Source: SIG510 sp045540975
GTDB lineage: Bacteria; Bacillota; Clostridia; Oscillospirales; JAAYXM01
Length of the DNA stretch: 26,191 nucleotides
Reading direction: 5' to 3'
Assembly (NCBI GenBank): GCA_045540975.1
Contig: JAZQIE010000012.1
Span: 1-26,191 of the forward strand
Under the pieces are notes generated by a model. That model had not been told where the DNA came from and ran no database searches. It saw only the letters and a program-made list of their open reading frames with translations. The translations under genes were made by a program, and so were the position numbers. Within the stretch, counting starts at the first letter, position 1, and every line of letters starts with the position of its first letter. This document shows, piece by piece, positions 22,251-26,191 of this stretch.

Positions 22251-22539
22251 GGCGCTCAGATATTTGGGGCTTGCCCGCAGAGCGGGGCGGCTCGAAATCG
22301 GCGAGGACGGAACCCTCGCTTCCATCAAAAGCGGTCGGGCAAAAGCGGTCTTCCTCGCGGAGGATGCCGCGGAAAACTCCCGTCGCCGCACCGCACGTCT
22401 GGCAGACGAGCATCACATCCCCTGCCGTGTCCTTCCCGTGAGCAAAGAAGCGCTCGGGGGCGCACTCGGGCGTGATGTGGTCGCGCTGGTCGCTGTGTGT
22501 GACGAAGGGCTTGCTCGCGCCGCACTCAACGCAGATTAG
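22243..22539 (+). CDS. ylxQ: L7Ae/L30e-family ribosomal-type protein (YlxQ)
   Basis: A 98-aa RNA-binding protein of the L7Ae/L30e fold, expected to bind kink-turn RNA. It begins MNKALRYLGLARRAGRLEIG, with GRAKAVFLAEDAAENSRRR (31-49) as the central motif. The ATG at 22243 overlaps the end of ylxR and is preceded by TTGGAGGCGG. In this operon position it is the usual companion of ylxR and infB; its exact role in ribosome biology is not settled. Confidence 0.92.
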   Translation: MNKALRYLGLARRAGRLEIGEDGTLASIKSGRAKAVFLAEDAAENSRRRTARLADEHHIPCRVLPVSKEALGGALGRDVVALVAVCDEGLARAALNAD

Positions 22540-22564
22540 TAACACTTTACGGAGGTGGCTTATA

Positions 22565-24856
22565 TTGAGTATGCAGAAATACAGAGTCCACGAGGTTGCA
22601 AAGGACTTCGGTCTTACCACCAAGATTGTCACAGACATTATGACCGAGTATCTGGAAACCCCGAAAAACCATATGCAGGTGCTTTCCGATACCGAGCTCA
22701 ACCTGATTTTTGACGTGATTACCCAGCGTCATCAGGTGGAGAGCTTTGAGGCGTTTATGGCGACCACCGGGCCCAAGGCGGAAGAAAAAGCAGAGAAGAA
22801 GGAAGCTGCACCCAAGTCGGAAGCTTCCGATAAACCGGCCGAAGAAGCAAAACCCGTTGAGCCGAAGAAGTCGGGCAAGATTACCCAGGTGCACCATCTC
22901 GACACCCGCGGAAGCTCGGTCGACCTCTCCAAATACGATGACCATGCCGAGACCCTTGTTCCCGACAAGGCAAAGAACATGAGCCAAGGCAAGGAGAAAT
23001 TCAAGAAGGGCAACAAGAACCAGCAGGGTCTGAGCCAGAAACGCCGCATGGAAGAGCAGGAGAAGATGAAAAAACTCCAGGCGCAGCAGATGGCGGCAAA
23101 GCAGAAGCAGCTCTCGATTACCATTCCGGACGAAATCGCGGTCGGCGAACTCGCAAGCCGCTTAAAGCGTACCGGTGCGGATGTGGTCAAGGAGCTCATC
23201 AAGGCAGGCATCATGGCATCTGTCTCCCAAGTCATTGATTACGATACCGCGGCGCTCATCGCAATGGAAATGGGCGCAAAGGTCGAGCGCGAAGTGGTTG
23301 TCACCATCGAAGAACGCCTCATCGACGTGAGCGAGGACGCTCCCGAAACCCTCCGCCCGCGCGACCCGGTCGTTGTTGTCATGGGTCACGTTGACCACGG
23401 TAAAACCTCCCTGCTCGATGCAATCCGTTCCACCAACGTGGTTTCGGGTGAAGCGGGCGGTATCACCCAGCACATCGGTGCATACCGTGTCGAACTCGGC
23501 GGCCGTCAGATCACCTTCCTCGACACCCCGGGTCACGCCGCATTTACCTCAATGCGCGCCCGCGGTGCGAAAGCAACCGACGTTGCAATTCTGGTTGTCG
23601 CGGCGGATGACGGTATCATGCCGCAGACCATCGAAGCAATCAGCCATGCAAGAGCGGCAAACATCCCGATTGTTGTCGCGGTCAATAAAATGGACAAAGA
23701 GGGTGCAAATCCCGACCGCATCATGCAGCAGCTCACCGAGCATGAGCTTGTCCCGGAAGAATGGGGCGGCTCCACCATCGTTTGCAAAATCTCCGCAAAG
23801 CAGAAGCAGGGCATTGACGAACTGCTCGAAATGGTTCTGCTCACCGCGGATATGTTGGAACTCAAAGCAAATCCCGACCGCCGTGCATCCGGTACCGTCA
23901 TCGAAGCAAAACTCGATCGCGGTCGCGGTCCGGTCGCAACCCTGCTCGTGCAGAACGGTACCCTCAATTCGGGCGATGTCTTGATTGCAGGCACCTCGGT
24001 CGGCCGTGTCCGTGCAATGACCAACGATAAGGGCGCGCAGATTAAGAAGGCAGGCCCGTCCGTTCCGGTCGAAGTCATCGGTCTCTCGGAAGTCCCGAGC
24101 GCAGGCGACCTCTTCTACGCGGTCGACGATGAACGTATGGCACGTGAACTGGTCGAGCAGAGAAAGAGTCAGGAAAAGGATGCTGCGGCAAACGCTGTGC
24201 ATAAAGTCTCGCTTGAAGACCTGTTCAGCCAGATTGAAGCAGGTACCATCAAGGACTTAAACCTCATCGTCAAGGCAGACGTGCAGGGCTCCGCGGAAGC
24301 GGTCCGCGCATCTCTCGAGAAGCTTTCCAACGAAGAAGTCCGCGTCCGTGTCATCCATTCGGGTGTCGGCGCAATCAACGATTCCGACCTGATGCTCGCA
24401 TCCGCATCGAATGCGATTATCGTCGGCTTCAACGTCCGTCCGGATGCCAACATCCGTGACGAAGCGGCACGTCAGAACATCGATATGCGACTTTATCGCA
24501 TCATCTACGACTGCATCGAGGAAATCGAAGCCGCTATGAAGGGTATGCTCGCACCGAAGTTCCAGGAATCCGTCCTCGGTCATGCGGAAATCCGCCAGAC
24601 CTTCAAGGCTTCCAAAGTGGGTACCATCGCAGGCTGCTATGTCACCGACGGTAAGATTTCCCGCAACTCGCAGGTCCGCGTGGTGCGTGACGGTGTTGTG
24701 GTCTACGAGGGCGTGCTTGCATCTCTCAAACGCTTTAAGGACGACGTCAAGGAAGTCCTCACAGGCTTTGAATGCGGCTTGAACATTGAACGATTCAACG
24801 ATATTAAGGAAGGCGACATCATCGAAGCATTCGAAATGGTCGAAGTCGCCCGATAG
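22565..24856 (+). CDS. infB: Translation initiation factor IF-2
   Basis: A 763-aa GTPase that brings initiator tRNA to the 30S subunit. The short N-terminal IF2_N element (KYRVHEVAKDFGL) is followed by a long charged linker rich in Lys, Glu and Gln, and a second IF2_N-type domain near residue 185. The G domain has GHVDHGKT (274-281), a switch with GGITQHIGAY, DTPGHAAF, NKMDK and the ISAK loop. Domains II, C1 and C2 fill the rest. The start is a TTG at 22565, nine bases after GGAGG; the ATG six bases further on is a less likely choice. Operon with ylxQ before and rbfA nine bases after. Confidence 0.96.
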   Translation: MSMQKYRVHEVAKDFGLTTKIVTDIMTEYLETPKNHMQVLSDTELNLIFDVITQRHQVESFEAFMATTGPKAEEKAEKKEAAPKSEASDKPAEEAKPVEPKKSGKITQVHHLDTRGSSVDLSKYDDHAETLVPDKAKNMSQGKEKFKKGNKNQQGLSQKRRMEEQEKMKKLQAQQMAAKQKQLSITIPDEIAVGELASRLKRTGADVVKELIKAGIMASVSQVIDYDTAALIAMEMGAKVEREVVVTIEERLIDVSEDAPETLRPRDPVVVVMGHVDHGKTSLLDAIRSTNVVSGEAGGITQHIGAYRVELGGRQITFLDTPGHAAFTSMRARGAKATDVAILVVAADDGIMPQTIEAISHARAANIPIVVAVNKMDKEGANPDRIMQQLTEHELVPEEWGGSTIVCKISAKQKQGIDELLEMVLLTADMLELKANPDRRASGTVIEAKLDRGRGPVATLLVQNGTLNSGDVLIAGTSVGRVRAMTNDKGAQIKKAGPSVPVEVIGLSEVPSAGDLFYAVDDERMARELVEQRKSQEKDAAANAVHKVSLEDLFSQIEAGTIKDLNLIVKADVQGSAEAVRASLEKLSNEEVRVRVIHSGVGAINDSDLMLASASNAIIVGFNVRPDANIRDEAARQNIDMRLYRIIYDCIEEIEAAMKGMLAPKFQESVLGHAEIRQTFKASKVGTIAGCYVTDGKISRNSQVRVVRDGVVVYEGVLASLKRFKDDVKEVLTGFECGLNIERFNDIKEGDIIEAFEMVEVAR

Positions 24857-24865
24857 GAGTAAATT

Positions 24866-25222
24866 ATGGCGAACAACCGTAAAGGCAGGATTAACGAGGA
24901 GATTCTCCGCGAACTCTCCTCTCTCATCCGCACCCTCAAGGACCCGCGCATCACGGGTATGCTTTCCATCACCCGTGTGGACGTCACCCCGGATATGCGC
25001 TATGCGCGTGTATACGTGAGCCGTCTGGGCGACCCCAAGGAGCTCGTCGCGTGCATTAAGGGGCTGAAAAGTGCGGCAGGATATCTGCGTCGCTCTCTCG
25101 CGCAGGCGCTCACCATCCGCTACACCCCCGAGCTGGTCTTTGTGGCGGACGATTCCATCGAGTACGGCGCGCGTATCTCAGAACTGCTCGAGGGTTTGGA
25201 GGATTCCCATGAATCCGAATGA
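24866..25222 (+). CDS. rbfA: Ribosome-binding factor A
   Basis: A 118-aa protein for late 30S maturation, with the KH-like fold. It opens with RKGRINEEILRELSSLI and holds VDVTPDMRYARVYVS (38-52). The segment LRRSLAQALTIRYTPELVFVAD is the usual RbfA core, ending in a short helix. ATG at 24866 with AGGAG upstream. Its last 14 bases overlap the start of nrnA, so the two are translationally coupled. Confidence 0.95.
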   Translation: MANNRKGRINEEILRELSSLIRTLKDPRITGMLSITRVDVTPDMRYARVYVSRLGDPKELVACIKGLKSAAGYLRRSLAQALTIRYTPELVFVADDSIEYGARISELLEGLEDSHESE

Positions 25223-26147
25223 AGTTGCAGCATTTCTGCGCGAGCATGACAATTTTCTCATCTTGACCCACAAAAATCCGGACGGAGACACGGTGGGAAG
25301 TGCCGCGGCACTTTGCACCGCGCTCCGCACACTCGGAAAAACCGCATTTGTTTCGGAAAATCCGGGCTTTACCGCGCGGTTTTCCCCGTTTCTCGACGGT
25401 CTTGTCGGTGCAATTTCGGAGGATGCCACCGTGGTTGCGGTGGATGTGGCGGATGCCGCACTCCTTCCGAAAAACGCGCAGCAGCTAAGTGTTGCGCTCG
25501 CCATCGACCATCACGACACCCACCGTGTGTTTTGCGAAAACCGTTTGGTGGTTGGCACCGCCGCGGCTTGCGGCGAGGTCATCCTCGATGTGATTGATGC
25601 GCTCGGCACTCCCCTCTCCGAGGAAATTGCGCGCGCACTCTATCTCGCAATCGCAACCGACACAGGGTGTTTCGCGTTTTCGAACACCACCGCAAAAACC
25701 CATCTCATCGCGGCACGGCTGTTCCCGTTTGTCCCCGATGCCCACAAAATCAACCACACCTTCTGTGTGCAGAAAACACACCGCCGTGCGGCACTGGAAG
25801 CGCGGCTTCTCACAGAAGCGGAGAACGCATTTGACGGCGCGTGCATGGTACTCACCATCACACGCGCACTGATGGATGAGCTTTCTCTCATCGACGATGA
25901 CCTCGATAACATCGCATCCATCGCCCGCGCGATTGAGGGTGTGCGCCTTGCCATCGTGGTGCGCGAGTTGAAAGACGGCACGTGCAAAGCCTCTCTGCGC
26001 TCGGACCCGACCGTGGATTCCGCACGCATCTGTGCGCAGTTTTCGGGCGGCGGACACACCTGCGCGGCAGGTTGCACGATTTCGGGCGACCCGCAAACGG
26101 TGAAAGATGCGCTTCTTTCCAAAATTCGCTCACTCGAGGTGTTTTAG
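25209..26147 (+). CDS. nrnA: DHH/DHHA1 phosphoesterase (NrnA type)
   Basis: A 312-aa Mn2+-dependent phosphoesterase. Members of the NrnA group degrade nano-RNA and 3'-phosphoadenosine 5'-phosphate, and some also pApA from cyclic di-AMP. Metal motifs: LTHKNPDGDTVGSA (H21, D25, D27), VDVADA (D79) and DHHDTH (100-105). The DHHA1 domain ends with GGGHTCAAG. The first motif reads NPDGDTVGS where DPDAxGS is usual. The ATG at 25209 overlaps rbfA. This place between rbfA and truB is standard in Firmicutes. Confidence 0.92.
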   Translation: MNPNEVAAFLREHDNFLILTHKNPDGDTVGSAAALCTALRTLGKTAFVSENPGFTARFSPFLDGLVGAISEDATVVAVDVADAALLPKNAQQLSVALAIDHHDTHRVFCENRLVVGTAAACGEVILDVIDALGTPLSEEIARALYLAIATDTGCFAFSNTTAKTHLIAARLFPFVPDAHKINHTFCVQKTHRRAALEARLLTEAENAFDGACMVLTITRALMDELSLIDDDLDNIASIARAIEGVRLAIVVRELKDGTCKASLRSDPTVDSARICAQFSGGGHTCAAGCTISGDPQTVKDALLSKIRSLEVF

Positions 26148-26191
26148 ATGAACGGCATCCTGATTATGGATAAGCCCGCAGGCTTTACCTC
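26148..26191 (+). CDS. truB: tRNA pseudouridine synthase B, N-terminus only
   Basis: The first 14 codons, MNGILIMDKPAGFT, match the TruB N-terminus (G-I-L-x-x-D-K-P-x-G). TruB makes pseudouridine 55 in tRNA. The ATG follows the nrnA TAG directly. The rest lies outside the window. Confidence 0.88.
   Translation, partial: MNGILIMDKPAGFT

Noticed and set aside
1..26191. CRISPR arrays, insertion sequences, prophage genes, tRNA or rRNA genes
   Set aside because: No repeat-spacer pattern, transposase, integrase or structural RNA gene was found on reading both strands.

Overview
The window looks like chromosome from an anaerobic, moderately GC-rich Firmicute (Clostridia, probably an uncultured Oscillospirales- or Ruminococcaceae-like gut bacterium). 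The support is AGGAGG-type ribosome binding sites throughout, T-box and yybP-ykoY leaders, a paaK plus double-ACT gene pair, NADP-type glutamate dehydrogenase and the Firmicutes-style rimP-nusA-ylxR-ylxQ-infB-rbfA-nrnA-truB operon. This assignment is inference; no rRNA or tRNA gene is present.

Region by region: (1) 1-2530: the end of citrate synthase (+) converges on a minus-strand operon of phenylacetate-CoA ligase and an ACT-domain protein. A T-box leader whose specifier reads UUC (Phe) controls the operon, which fits salvage of aryl-acetates into phenylalanine. (2) 2513-3635: a retron on the minus strand. A 307-aa reverse transcriptase carries the retron signatures NAxxH, YCDD and VTG. Directly upstream lies a recognisable msr-msd RNA, bounded by perfect 10-bp inverted repeats (a1/a2), with an msr stem-loop and a long msd stem. 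No effector gene is next to it. (3) 3636-7121: an intracellular-type GH20 hexosaminidase with a peculiar leader, a 32-aa membrane miniprotein and a GT4 glycosyltransferase. (4) 7170-10412: a permease of the ion-transporter superfamily under a yybP-ykoY (Mn2+) riboswitch, a divergent N-acylglucosamine 2-epimerase, and a DtxR/MntR-type regulator. (5) 10301-16359: a HAD-IIA phosphatase, cysteine synthase, glutamate dehydrogenase, and a serC-serA operon in which serA carries a one-base frameshift; then an unknown 136-aa protein. (6) 16422-20278: a cell-wall operon, ddl-murI-DUF1934-S41 protease. (7) 20309-26191: the transcription/translation operon from rimP to the first codons of truB.

The amino-acid genes (paaK-ACT, cysK, gdhA, serCA) and cell-wall genes (ddl, murI) are ordinary housekeeping. 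The retron is the accessory element and the best candidate for a little-described system. Other points of interest are regulatory: the T-box, the Mn riboswitch on an unusual permease, a start-codon-masking inverted repeat before gdhA, and the GH20 leader.
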